This document shows, piece by piece, positions 1-10,183 of a stretch of DNA of 58,280 nucleotides. The notes beneath the pieces were generated by a model. It saw only the letters and a program-made list of their open reading frames with translations. It did no database searches and was not told where the DNA came from. The first letter of the stretch is position 1. Every line of letters starts with the position of its first letter. The position numbers and the translations under genes were made by a program. Source of the DNA: Bigelowiella natans CCMP2755 (taxonomy: Eukaryota; Cercozoa; Chlorarachniophyceae); the NCBI GenBank assembly GCA_000320545.1, contig ADNK01003292.1:7501-65780 (forward strand). Direction: 5' to 3'.

Positions 1-1082
1 GCAATGAGATCTAATGCAAATGTCACAGCTAGACAAAGAACAATGTTTTTTTGACAAAGCAGCATTGCGGGAATGTGTTTCTAGCTAGCTAGATGTACAT
101 TCATTCTCACCATGCATCGTCAACATGCACTACTATTTGAGACACGCACATTAGACTACGTACTAGACTAGCAGTGCACAATGCAATCGGCTGTGATGAT
201 TGGTTTCTACGATGACTCAGCGTCACCTTGCGCATTTTCACTTCGGCAATGCTAACAACAATGCTAGCAATGCTAGAATGCATCGTAAGCTAAGGCGCAA
301 ATTGTTGTGCGCTGGTGTTGTCCGTTGTCGTTCGATTCTAGCATTGCATGCGCGCATGCCATTCTAGCTAGCATTGATGATTGCTAATGCGTTGCACGCG
401 TACTAGAGTAGCTGCTGCTGTCATTTCTAGGCTTTGTGTGTCTTGACGACGAATAAAGCTTCAAGTTCATCGCAGCATAATTTGCTTCGCTAGAGGACAG
501 CAGCAAAGTGTGTGGCTGCGCTACTAGACTAGCGACACTGCTAGACTGTTTAGCTGTCTAGACTGTCTAGCTAGCTAGCTGTGTGGCCATTGGAAATGCA
601 AGCACACGCATTGCTAGATTGCCTAGTCTAGCACGTAGTGTTGCCACATCATGCTAGTATGGGTGTTGGCAACATTGGTAGCTTCAAACTCTCAAGAGGA
701 CTGTGCATGCATGCACTGCAGCTGAAGCACACCGCGCAATCCGCAACATGCACAATCGGATAAGACGTAGACCACTTGTTGTAATGTCCACTTCATGTCA
801 CACATCAACTTCGCTTGAGCAATCAGCTCACTACCATAGTTCACCATAGCTAGCATGGTGACACGCGACGACGAAACAAAAAGACTGACATCTGAGGAAA
901 AGGAAACACGAACGCTGCTGCGCGCAATGCTATGCTATAGAATGCGCGAGCGATCAAGACCGAAACAGCATGCATTCAATTGCATAGAACACATCATAGC
1001 TAAGACCAACAGATTCAACATTAGCGAGCGCTGTAGCCGCTGCTCTGCAGAGCTAGCTAGCTAGCTAGTAAGCTATTACATA

Positions 1083-1128
1083 AGGATGACCATTGAACAA
1101 ATTTAATTGATCAATTACATTCGTCTCA
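1083..1128 (-). repeat. Dispersed ~45-bp island repeat, copy A
   Basis: Read on the minus strand it begins GAGACGAATGTAATTG, passes an AT-rich centre and ends GTTCAATGGTCATCCT. The same two conserved ends with a variable AT-rich middle occur at 1333, 27601, 27762, 27925 (minus) and 32052. Confidence 0.6.
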
Positions 1129-1332
1129 CGTGATGCGGAGCGATGCATGGTAGCATGCAACACAGCATCGGCTGCTAGAGCATGCTACGTAAATGAGAAC
1201 ATGAACCCTGCTTCTTGCAATGTGTTCGTAACGCAACGTGCTATAGCATGGCTAGATGGCATGTGCATTTGCATAGTTGCTGGTGTAGACAGACGTCACA
1301 GTAGCAATGATGACATGCAAGCAAACGCCGCT

Positions 1333-1379
1333 GTGAGACAGATGCAATGAAATGCATTTTTTTTATTTCAACGGTCATG
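1333..1379 (+). repeat. Dispersed ~45-bp island repeat, copy B
   Basis: Begins TGAGACAGATGCAATGAAAT, has a T-rich centre and ends TTTCAACGGTCATG. It is a diverged copy of the element at 27762 and lies about 40 bp from the stop codon of the plastid insertase gene. Confidence 0.5.
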
Positions 1380-1420
1380 TATGACATGCCAGACTTGCTA
1401 GATTTGCAATGTATCATCAT

Positions 1421-3175
1421 TCATCGGAAATCAGGGTCATTGAAGAGATCATCGAACTCACTAGCCTCTTTTCCATTGCTCACCAATTCCCTCAATTCTG
1501 GGTATGGATCATTTAGATTCTCCTCAGGGTTACCTGCCGCCTCGAGCTCTTCGCTAAATTCACTTAGGTGTATTTTGTCTGACCAGTAGTACGCTTGATT
1601 AGCAGTTGCCTGTTCGTATGAGTCCTTCACCAACGTCTCCCAGTAAGGCCATGAGCTCTCATTTCCCGCGAGAGCTGCAGGCAGCCATTCCGGGCCTAAC
1701 GCATCGTAGTCTTCCTGCGACAGGTCACCATCGTCTGCTGCTACATTCTCACCGCTCCGAATCGCATATCCAGGGGGTATTTCGCCAAGATCGAGCTCGT
1801 CAAGTTCTGCCCCCCCCAATTCGCGTAGATACACTTGCTGAAGGTTTGATATGAGAGTGTTCGAAAGGTAGTAGAGGGCCAATCCTGATGGCACAGCGAG
1901 AGAAAAGTAACCTATCACTAATGGCAAGACGTAGGTCAGAGCTTTGACTGCGATTGGAGTTTCTTCCTCATCCTTCTTCTTCTTGTCCTCTTCGCCCTCC
2001 TCCCCATCATTCTCACCGCTAGTGACGATACCATCATCATCATCACCATCCCCAAACTCCATCTCCTTCTTCGCCTTTTCAGAAATAGACGCCAGTATCT
2101 GTGAGGAGAGGATTTGCGCAACCACCAAAGAGGCGGGCAGGACGAGGTAGCGAATAGCCTTGTCCCATCCAATGGGAGGTTCTCCATCAATTAACGGATA
2201 GAGCCATTTTAAGCCTACACCTGCCTGCCTATCAGCAAAGCTAACAGGGCCAGCGAGGGTGGGAATCCAGAAGAACCCCTGATCATCCAGCAGCCCTTCC
2301 CCTGCGACATTGCGTAGCGAGTAGAAAAGACCAAGAAAAATAGGAATCGTCGCGAGGGTGGGGAATAAGCTTGCAGTTGGATTGACGTCGTATTCTTCGT
2401 AAAGCACCTGCTTCTCCCTCTCGACAATGTCGGGGTTGCGCTTGTACCTCTCCTTGATTTTGTCCAAGCTGGGCTTGAGCCGCTGCATTTTCAGCTGGGA
2501 CTCAACTTGCAGCTTGGTGAGAGGGAACGTGAGGGTTTTGACGAAGAGGGTGAGCACGACAATACTCCATCCGTATGAGTATGGAACACCTGCCAGGTCG
2601 AGCTGTCTTTGGGATAGCGCAAGTACTTTTTCAAGAAAGTCCGTCCACGGTTTCAACCATCCAGGGCTTGCTGTTGTTGCTGCCGCTGCCGCGGCTGCTG
2701 CTGCGTCAGCGGAGCTATCAGCTGCATCAGAAACTATATGAAGCAAACCTACGTCTTCATGAGCGGTGGTTAATGGGGTAATGGAGCTCGAAAGTATTGT
2801 GTTGATGATCTCCGCTGGGGTCTGGTAATGTAGAAGATGATCCAGCTGTGGAAGGAAGGGTGTTATGGTGTCGGATGGATCTAATGCTTCGCGTTTCAAA
2901 ACGGGCAACCTCCTTGAATTTCGAAATCTAAAGCTGCTCCTCATCGTGGGGATAGATGAGCGCGTAGCCACCCCTCCTCTTTTGTCGATTTGAAAACTTC
3001 TTCCTATTGCCCCAGCGGGTGAGATGAGATCGCTACACGTCCAGGAAATAACAATCATAGAAACTATGGCCATGGGTAAGATTAGTTCTGGCACCCACGC
3101 GCGATTGATGGCCTTCCTGCAGCCCCTGTTATTATTTCTTCGTAGGTCGGGAAGTGGGGTACTACCATCAACCAT
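1421..3175 (-). CDS. ALB3: Plastid-targeted YidC/Oxa1/ALB3 membrane insertase
   Basis: This single-exon gene encodes 584 residues. The start is the ATG at 3175, because the frame upstream only offers a TTG. Residues about 31-50 are hydrophobic and are followed by a basic, Ser/Arg-rich stretch (about 60-95), as in bipartite signal-plus-transit leaders of complex plastids. The conserved insertase core starts near residue 199 (YSYGWSIVVL), with FPLTKLQVES, NPTASLFPTLATIPIFLGL, GFFWIPTLAGP, YLVLPASL and YFSLAVPSGLALYYLSN, all typical of ALB3. The family inserts proteins such as light-harvesting complex apoproteins into thylakoids, usually with cpSRP. An acidic/lysine-rich insert (about 380-410) lies in a loop, and the C-terminal tail is long and acidic, unlike the basic cpSRP43-binding tail of plant ALB3. 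An Ala run lies near 158-166. The gene is head-to-head with the glycosyltransferase gene. Confidence 0.93.
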   Translation of the reverse strand: MVDGSTPLPDLRRNNNRGCRKAINRAWVPELILPMAIVSMIVISWTCSDLISPAGAIGRSFQIDKRGGVATRSSIPTMRSSFRFRNSRRLPVLKREALDPSDTITPFLPQLDHLLHYQTPAEIINTILSSSITPLTTAHEDVGLLHIVSDAADSSADAAAAAAAAATTASPGWLKPWTDFLEKVLALSQRQLDLAGVPYSYGWSIVVLTLFVKTLTFPLTKLQVESQLKMQRLKPSLDKIKERYKRNPDIVEREKQVLYEEYDVNPTASLFPTLATIPIFLGLFYSLRNVAGEGLLDDQGFFWIPTLAGPVSFADRQAGVGLKWLYPLIDGEPPIGWDKAIRYLVLPASLVVAQILSSQILASISEKAKKEMEFGDGDDDDGIVTSGENDGEEGEEDKKKKDEEETPIAVKALTYVLPLVIGYFSLAVPSGLALYYLSNTLISNLQQVYLRELGGAELDELDLGEIPPGYAIRSGENVAADDGDLSQEDYDALGPEWLPAALAGNESSWPYWETLVKDSYEQATANQAYYWSDKIHLSEFSEELEAAGNPEENLNDPYPELRELVSNGKEASEFDDLFNDPDFR

Positions 3176-3703
3176 GCTTGAAACCCTCAACTCAGATCAA
3201 CTTCACTGTTCTTCAGCCTCCCAGCCGCTCGGCAATCGCTGCAGATTCTAATGAGAAATCTAATCTTATCTCTTAATTTTAATCGCAGGATCCCCGCTCG
3301 AGAGGGGGGGTGGAGGCGCTGCGCTTGATTTCCTCGTTTTATTCACTGCGTCAAGGAAATGGTTGTCGCAGACACAAAAGGGGTTTACAAACGATAGGAT
3401 TGACATCCGGTTATTATTGTCGAAATATATTATATTTTCTCCTCGCGACAAGGAGGATATCGAAATTTCAAAAATTAATAAAGTGCTTATTTTAGTTGTC
3501 GCAACTGTATATTCTCTTACATTTAATTGATATCTTGGCCAACATATCCAAACCACCGGCGATGAGGTCCGTCGTAGGCTGCAACAGCGATTCTGCAGCC
3601 CTCTCATTGATACACAGAATGACTTTTGTGAAGCAGCAAAGACACCATTGTTTGATTTGTTGTATATAGGCCCACTGTCTTGAACGTGGCATTCGCCTTG
3701 TTT
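3176..3703. promoter_or_regulatory. Shared 5' region of insertase and glycosyltransferase genes
   Basis: These 528 bp separate two divergent start codons, so they should hold both promoters. I see no convincing TATA box or other named motif. A missing first exon of the glycosyltransferase, carrying its signal peptide, could also lie here. The open frame on the minus strand at 3266-3829 overlaps an exon of that gene and looks like chance. Confidence 0.4.
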
Positions 3704-4595
3704 ATGGCTAAAGTTCCCTGGGTAGACGGATTGGCCGATGACGACATTCATATCGTCTTTAGCACCGATTGCTCGGGCTATCAAAACTGGCAGGTCGGCA
3801 TGAGAGATATCGAGGACTTTCGTTTCCACCCATCATCAGCATACCCTCTGTATTGGGGAGGGGTTTTGCATTGTTATCGTAGAGAGACTGGCATGCAACA
3901 TGGATCAACATCGCCTTTTCACACGTGCGAAACCCATACAAACGCAGACAAAAAAGCAACACTTACATCCAGACATCCAGACAACACACTCTCATGATAG
4001 CTAGAAAAGCTTGAATCGGCGGCTCTTTCTGAGCTTATCCGCCACCCATATATTAGGCTGAGGCTCTGGCTTACTCCGCCCTGATGGTAGGCCAACAAGG
4101 CCACATCACGCGAATCGTATCTAATTGTCCAGACGATGCCGACTTTGCTATGATGAGACGCTCATCGTATCCGAACTACCATGTTCACATTACGCCAAAG
4201 TTTAGCCTTGATGAGGGACGCGAGTAAGAGCCACCACACACACCAACGGGGCGCTTAAATAGGCATGGGCATATGATGCATTCGACGAACACAGCAACGT
4301 CAAGCACAATATGAAGAGTCGTGAATACTGCCAACTCACTCTAACCCAAGGATAATGGTGTAAAATCCTTATGCAGGTATTTTCCGTACTACAACAAGCC
4401 TCTGGGCGTCGACCATTGGATCAAGAACGCCGTTCCTGCTGTATCACAGAGCGTGGTTGTGCTGCTTGATCCAGATATGGTTTTTGTGCAGCCTATTCGT
4501 CCTGATGGCGTTAAAAACAAGGACTACATCCTCTACACCGGCCATAGAAGTTAGTAGTCGTAGTCGTAGTAGCAGTAGTAGCAGCAGTAGTAGTT

Positions 4596-4627
<32 letters not shown>

Positions 4628-5245
4628 GGTGGTACTAGTAGCAGTAGTAGTTATTTAATACACAATTTCTAACAAAAATATTCTAAAGTTCCTCTTTCCA
4701 TAGCTGTATTCGTAGCTATAACATACCTGTTTGATGGCCTATCTCCCCCCCCCCCCCTATCCCATACGTCAGAAAAGTCAGAGGTGAGCGACGCGGTGCG
4801 GGAGGGGCATCCAGTTGGACAGCAATACTTGATTGGATCGGGGTGGGTAAACTTCAAACGCGACCTTATCTGTGGGCCTGGATCTCCATGTACTACGGTA
4901 AGTAAGTTAGTAAGTAAGTAAGAGATCGTGCCGCCGCCACCAGCAGCAGCAGCAGCAGCTTAGAAGATAATCATCCAACAACCCGCGAAAAATCATATGT
5001 ATTCCGAGCGCATACCGATTGGGGGCTAGTTCTGCGACATCAGCGCCGCCTCCTCTCGAGGCTGTGTGTAGGCGTTTCGAGATTTCAGCATTGTTACTTT
5101 TTTACGCTTGTCGATGCTGTTTTTTGATGAAATGGGGAGAAATTGTTGGAGAAAGGGCAGGCGCTGGGATTGGTAGTTGACGCCGACGGTTACTTTTGAC
5201 GAGGACTATGATGAACGTCACTGTGTTATTCTAATTTTATATATT

Positions 5246-5315
<70 letters not shown>

Positions 5316-6867
5316 CAGGTAAGTCATGATACAGCAAATGAACATTATGCCCTTGGTCCTCCTTATCTTCTACACCGTGAGGACGCCAAGAAGGTCCCCC
5401 CCCCCCCCCCCCCCTCTCTCTCGTGTGTCTACTGCCTCTCTTCATCTCACAACCATGCTAATAATTATGGGGTATGAATAGTTGTAGTTTGCGCAAGTAC
5501 CTAATATGTTCAATCATTGGATGTGTTGGTGTTGCTGACTGCAATGTTTTCAATTTCCTGCTCGATAAGGTGTTTGATGCTTGGGCAAAGTTCGTAATTA
5601 AGGTGCCATTAGCGTTATGAGTAGTATTAGTAGCAGCAGCAGAAGTAGTAGTAGTAGTAGTCGTCATCGTCGTCATCGTCGGAGTAGTAGCGCGGTATTA
5701 ATAGCGGGGAAATGAATGTATTAGGCATTTGTCCTCTGATGAATAAGAAACAACGACGGCAACAACAACGCCCAGAAGAAGCAAAATCCAACGCTCCGTT
5801 GTGCTGTATAATGCATATATACAATAGGTGAGGGAGGTCCAAGGGCGGTCAGTTGCTGATATGCTCTCGGAGATGTTTGCGTAATTCCCCCCCCCCCCCC
5901 CCCACCCTCTACTACTACGAGCACATCTAGACTTCGTTCATGCACACATGACTTCGATATATACAGACATTGGAGGTGGGGAGGGGGGGGGAGGGAAGAA
6001 AGAGAGAAAGGGGGGAGAGGGGGAGAATGCTCTTTCTCATTGCCTAACAATAATGTTGTTGTCAGGTATTGCTTAGGAGCCGCACATCATGAGCTACCGC
6101 ATGATAGATTAGACCATTTCATGGTGTCGAATCATCGGGTAAGTGCCATTCCGCACATCAATACTTACCGCTCCTGTGCTGCGATATTGCCCTCCCAATC
6201 ATCATTTGTTACCGTGCCGGAGATGCGCCCCTCCTCCGCAGCTTCCACACGACTCACGATGAGATCCAAAAATAGGCTGATGGAGAGGCGTGGGAGTTCA
6301 TCGATAAACTTGAAGAGTATTCTAACTTCAACCCTTGCATGGGGCCTCAGGTATTACTCTCATCATCATCATCATCATCATCATTATTATTATTATTAGT
6401 AGTAGTAGTAGTAATACGTTTCTCTCCTCTTCCGCAAGGAGGAGGCGGAGACGGGGGAGATGTGTGTTTGCCGTTTTGAGCTGTAGCGATAGGAAGAGAG
6501 AATTCGTTTCAATATTCTTAGCCTGAAACACAATACTATCTGCATATCTATTTATCTTAACGATGAAGCTATATGAAGTTGTCTTCTTCGTCTCAATTAA
6601 CAATGTCTGAAGGTGCCACCACCTGATGCCGCACTACCGCTGCTCGTCCACTACCCGGGAGAGGTCATTCCTTACATCGATCCAGGAATGGGGGGTTGGA
6701 AGTTCCACAAGAAGCACATGCCCCAGAATATCTACGATTGTAAAGCGAAGATCCCAGGCTGGACAAGTGACGACGGTTTGAAGCAAACAACGATGACTGA
6801 TTACACCACATCGCTGCTACACGCTGGGAATTTTCCCCCCTTTTTTTTTTAGTGAAGTCTCATTCTG

Positions 6868-6934
<67 letters not shown>

Positions 6935-8524
6935 TTCAAATAATTGTGTTTACACTACTTCTTAACGCCGAATCGTATTTCTACTCATGCGTGTGTGGGG
7001 GTGCGGGAGGGCGTGTACTGTTCGGTACTGAAACGATAGTAGTTTAGTCGTGATTCAATGCGATTTCTTTTTGCGGAGTAGCAGCAGCAGATCAACGAAA
7101 TACACCGTAGACTTCGTCGTTCGATACATCTAATCGACTCTCTCTCCTGCACCAGATTTTCCCAATTTTGCTGTCTGCATCTCAACCCTCCCCCCCCCCC
7201 CCATCCCCTCCCTCACGTAGGAAGAGGCCCTGTGACGGTAACGCCAGAACAGATATGGACTCAAGCTACCAGCCCTTCGTCTAAGTGTTCCAACAAACAT
7301 CAGGTGTGTGTTTTGTTAGCCTGGAGATATGATGAGACTACTGGTAGTGATACCGACAACGACGATGATGATGATGATGAGGATTCTGGTGGTGGTGGTG
7401 GTGGTGGTGATAATGCAATCATTACCACCTTCTTCACCATCGTCATCATCATCATCATCATAATCTTAATATTGCGTGACAAAAAAGGAAACCGATTGCA
7501 AGCGACAGGCATGGGTCGCGTGCTACGTGCAGAAAACGATCCAGCAGTCAATTTTAGCCTACAAAGCCAAATTTTGCAAGCCTGGCTATTCCGTTGAGCT
7601 CGATGGCAGCCTCCTGCACCCCGCTGTGATGCATGTCAAGGTGTTATTACATTCATCATATGGAGAGGGGAAGAGTACCTTGGGCGGTGGGTTGTTTGCG
7701 AAGAAGCAGAACGTGTGCGATCCGAAAAGAAATCTCTTTCCCGCGTTTTTCTCTATCTTCTGTCGCCTTTGTGAGGGGGGGGGAGAGGGGGAGGTTAAGC
7801 ACACGATTCGTTCTCAGTAGAAATCACTTGGAACAGTACTTGCAAGCAAATAAACCCTTATTTTTCCTTCTTTCTGTCATCATCGACAACAACTCAACAA
7901 CAACTACAACTACCACTACTACTGCTGCTGCTGCTGCTGCTGCTACTCACAACAATAAGGTCGACCCATACGGCGCTCCTCTGTCCGGAACGAAGCAAAC
8001 ACGGGAGGGGCTGAAGGATAAATACGCCGGGGAAGACGGCTCCAAGGAATACCATAAAAAGCTGCAACGTGAAAGGGCTTTTGCTGTTGCTAGCGGTGGT
8101 GTATCTGCCAGCAGTAGTTCCGATAATAGTCCCGTCGCTGCTGCAGCTGCTAGTAGTAGTAGCAGTAGTAGTAGCAGTAGTAGTAGTGGCTTGTTCTCCA
8201 AGATTATCGGGGATGACAAGGTGAGGTGGAAGTGGGTGGGGTGAGGAGTGATAGGGTACACAAGCAAGTTCCATCAACCCACTTTTGTCATGTCGTTAGA
8301 CCAATCTATCAACAATAGGCCGGACATGTTTCTCGTCATCTGCATCAGCACGCTTCTTCATTCTCCCCTCCCTCACTCTTTTTCATCAGTTTGCATTCCA
8401 AGATGAGGACGACGACGGCGACAACACGATGGCTTATGCTGTAGTACTGCTCCCGGCTTTGTGCGGAATTTGTCTTTTAGTGTACAAGGCTTTCCATGGA
8501 ACAAAAGAAGGTAAAACGGCATAG
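3704..8524 (+). CDS. SERGT1/HPAT-like peptidyl O-glycosyltransferase, 13 exons
   Basis: The exons are 3704-3793, 4057-4223, 4377-4549, 4773-4897, 5319-5393, 5828-5880, 6066-6138, 6276-6350, 6613-6766, 7221-7303, 7488-7640, 7960-8220 and 8390-8524. All junctions are GT-AG and in phase, giving 538 residues. Family signatures in order are HIVFSTDCSGYQNWQ, GQQGHITRI, NKPLGVDHW, VVVLLDPDMVFVQP (the DxD-like nucleotide-sugar site, about residue 117), ALGPPYLLH, YCLGAAHHELPH and WKFHKKHMPQNIYDC. These match the plant and algal peptidyl-serine galactosyltransferase and hydroxyproline arabinosyltransferase families, which act in the ER/Golgi on wall or flagellar glycoproteins. A C-terminal hydrophobic segment (AYAVVLLPALCGICLLVYKA) points to a type I anchor, as in SERGT1 rather than HPAT. 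The signal peptide is missing from exon 1, so an upstream exon may exist. A poly-Ser run encoded by AGT/AGC repeats lies in exon 12. Confidence 0.85.
5253..5311. repeat. (TC)n(TA)n compound microsatellite in intron
   Basis: A TC run passes directly into a TA run and ends seven bases before the 3' splice site of glycosyltransferase exon 5. A long C run also follows the 5' splice sites near 5394 and 5885. Confidence 0.9.
6868..6931. repeat. (CA)n(GA)n compound microsatellite in intron
   Basis: A perfect CA run switches to a GA run inside the intron between glycosyltransferase exons 9 and 10. Confidence 0.9.
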
Positions 8525-9144
8525 AGTTTTACACGTCAATCTAGCGCCGTTCCCTCGCTAAACCATATAAACTTCAGCAATTCCTGCTGCCATTCATACT
8601 TGCAACTTGCTTTGACTTTGAAGAGCACCGGAATTTTCCCTCTCTAGCTCTGTGCGCCAACATTTTGCGCAGATTTCAAATTCTCAATAAAAATATGTTG
8701 TCAAGCAGTAAAGGTTCAGGCCATGCAGGGAGCAGAATGAGAGTATCGCAGCACGATCATCAAATGCGCTGGCGCTACTCAATGTATATCGGCGGAAATT
8801 TTCGCACGCGCGGGGACTCATCATCATTACTAGATTGTTTCCCAGCGCAATATCATGCATCGACATGCGCGTTGTCTGCGGCCGTGCCTAGGTGCCTATG
8901 TGCGTTAATATGCACGCATGCATGTATGTTCATGCGGCCCGGCTGTAGTATCGCATACTGGCAAACGAGTGCGATGCATTTGCTTTGAGATGCATTGAGC
9001 TTACATTTTGTTACACATGATGTGCATGTTTGTCAGTAGCTAGTAGTATGCACCGTGTAGGCTATTTACATACCACACACAGATACGGGGCAAGATAAGT
9101 GTATTAATAGTTCAACTTTTTGCACTGCTGCGATAGAGCGAGGA
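8525..9144. other. 3'-3' intergenic region with island 2
   Basis: This lies between the stop codons of the converging glycosyltransferase and ARF-like genes. From about 8650 to 9110 it takes on the TGCA/GCATGC-rich character of island 1, for example around 8845-9000. No gene is supported; the 107-codon frame at 8665-8988 has no domain signature. Confidence 0.5.
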
Positions 9145-9558
9145 CTAATGGAAATAATTAACCCAATCTGGGTAGCAGTAGGCCTCCCACACGTCATCAC
9201 TCCCCACATCGAGAAGGGACAAAAGAGTCCGTGACTTCAGCCCTTCCTCCCCGTACGTTTGTCTATCTTCTACTCTATCACAGAAGTTTTCTGAGGGAAT
9301 CCAGAGATTATCTGGCTTTGAATCATCGTGGTGAAGCTGGAGCTCGTCCATCAATAATGCCCTGAGCATCGCTTTCTTATCCAACAACTTGGCTCCCACT
9401 TCGCCTTTAGAGTCTTCTTTTGTCTCACTTCTAGAGTTCATATAGACGATGAGCCTGGCCTGAATCTTATTCTTGTTGTTCTTCTGGTTCGCTAAGATTA
9501 GCCGCAGATTTTTACGATCTAGAAAGAAGCCATTGTTAGTCGAAACCCCATAAGCATT

Positions 9559-9656
<98 letters not shown>

Positions 9657-10183
9657 TACACACACACACACACACCTTGACGCTGCTCTGGATCTAGAGT
9701 GAGATAACCACTCATGTCAATGACGTATACTATGTAATTGAACGACACAGAGTCTGTGAAAACTGTCCACATGTTGCTTTGAATCTCCGATCCTCCAGGA
9801 TCTACGAACTCGTAAGTCTTGAAGGGGCTAAAAGAGATGACCTCATAGTTGTAGCCTGCAGTATGTGAAAGGAGGTGAATGCTAGCTTCTATCTTTTATT
9901 TAGTAGTTTAGCGAGGCAACCTCGAGTGGGGAGTTTTTTCGAACTAAAGGGTAGATTCGAGTGCATATTGTATAGTAACGATGTCTTCCCACAACCTGAA
10001 TAAGAAAAGAGGTTCATGTAATTCTGACAGTCGCTGACAAACAACATAAAAGGCAATCATACCCTTCTTGCCAAGTAGAATTACGCGCTTTTCAGGTTTA
10101 ACCCAGCAGAAACTGCAACAGAAACGTCTAGCTATGACAGCGAAACATCCGCCACATTTTGGAAAAGATCGGCAGCACCCCAT
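9145..10183 (-). CDS. Aberrant ARF/ARL-like small GTPase, 4 exons
   Basis: The exons on the minus strand are 10183-10063, 9995-9921, 9855-9676 and 9518-9145. All are GT-AG and in phase, giving 249 residues. The start at 10183 gives MGCCRS, a classic N-myristoyl glycine followed by palmitoylatable cysteines; seven cysteines lie in the first 26 residues. The P-loop is GKKGCGKTS, split by intron 1. Switch I carries LPTRGYNYEV, as in the ARF PTxGxN motif, and switch II is FVDPGGSEIQSNMW, where ARFs have DxGGQ. The strand IVYVIDMSG follows. The guanine-specificity NKxD motif is not intact: after ARLIVYM comes NSRSE. The C-terminus is longer than in ARFs. It may bind nucleotide but probably does not hydrolyse GTP in the usual way. 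Membrane attachment is predicted from the N-terminus. It is head-to-head with HYDIN, so a ciliary role like that of ARL3/ARL13 is possible but unproven. Confidence 0.8.
9559..9675. repeat. (TG)n(TA)n(CA)n compound microsatellite in intron
   Basis: A TG run, a TA run of roughly 29 units and a CA run fill most of the last intron of the ARF-like gene. The CA end overlaps the 5' splice site on the minus strand. Confidence 0.9.

Larger units (their letters stand above)
1..1400. other. CTAG/TGCA-rich gene-poor island 1
   Basis: I see no convincing gene here. By eye the stretch is crowded with GCTAGC, CTAG, GCATGC and TGCA words and lacks the microsatellites that fill the introns elsewhere. Short open frames of 60-80 codons at 855-1064 and 1147-1350 have no recognisable domain and no splice-supported neighbours. 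Two copies of a dispersed element of about 45 bp lie at 1083-1128 (minus) and 1333-1379 (plus). The island ends only about 20-40 bp beyond the stop codon of the plastid insertase gene, so it occupies that gene's 3' flank. Confidence 0.6.

Noticed and set aside
1-1400. Island 1 as a recognisable virus or transposon
   Set aside because: I see no capsid, polymerase, integrase, transposase or reverse-transcriptase motif in any frame, so only composition and short repeats support a mobile origin.
3266-3829. 187-codon open frame on the minus strand
   Set aside because: It overlaps exon 1 of the glycosyltransferase in antisense and reads through AT-rich upstream DNA; no domain is visible.
7633-8244. 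203-codon frame on the plus strand
   Set aside because: Only 7960-8220 is coding (glycosyltransferase exon 12). The rest is intron with ACA/CTG repeats.
9145-9675. 176-codon frame starting with Cys/Val and Tyr/Ile runs
   Set aside because: The N-terminal part is a translated TG/TA microsatellite within an intron. Only the part from 9518 down is the real last exon of the ARF-like gene.
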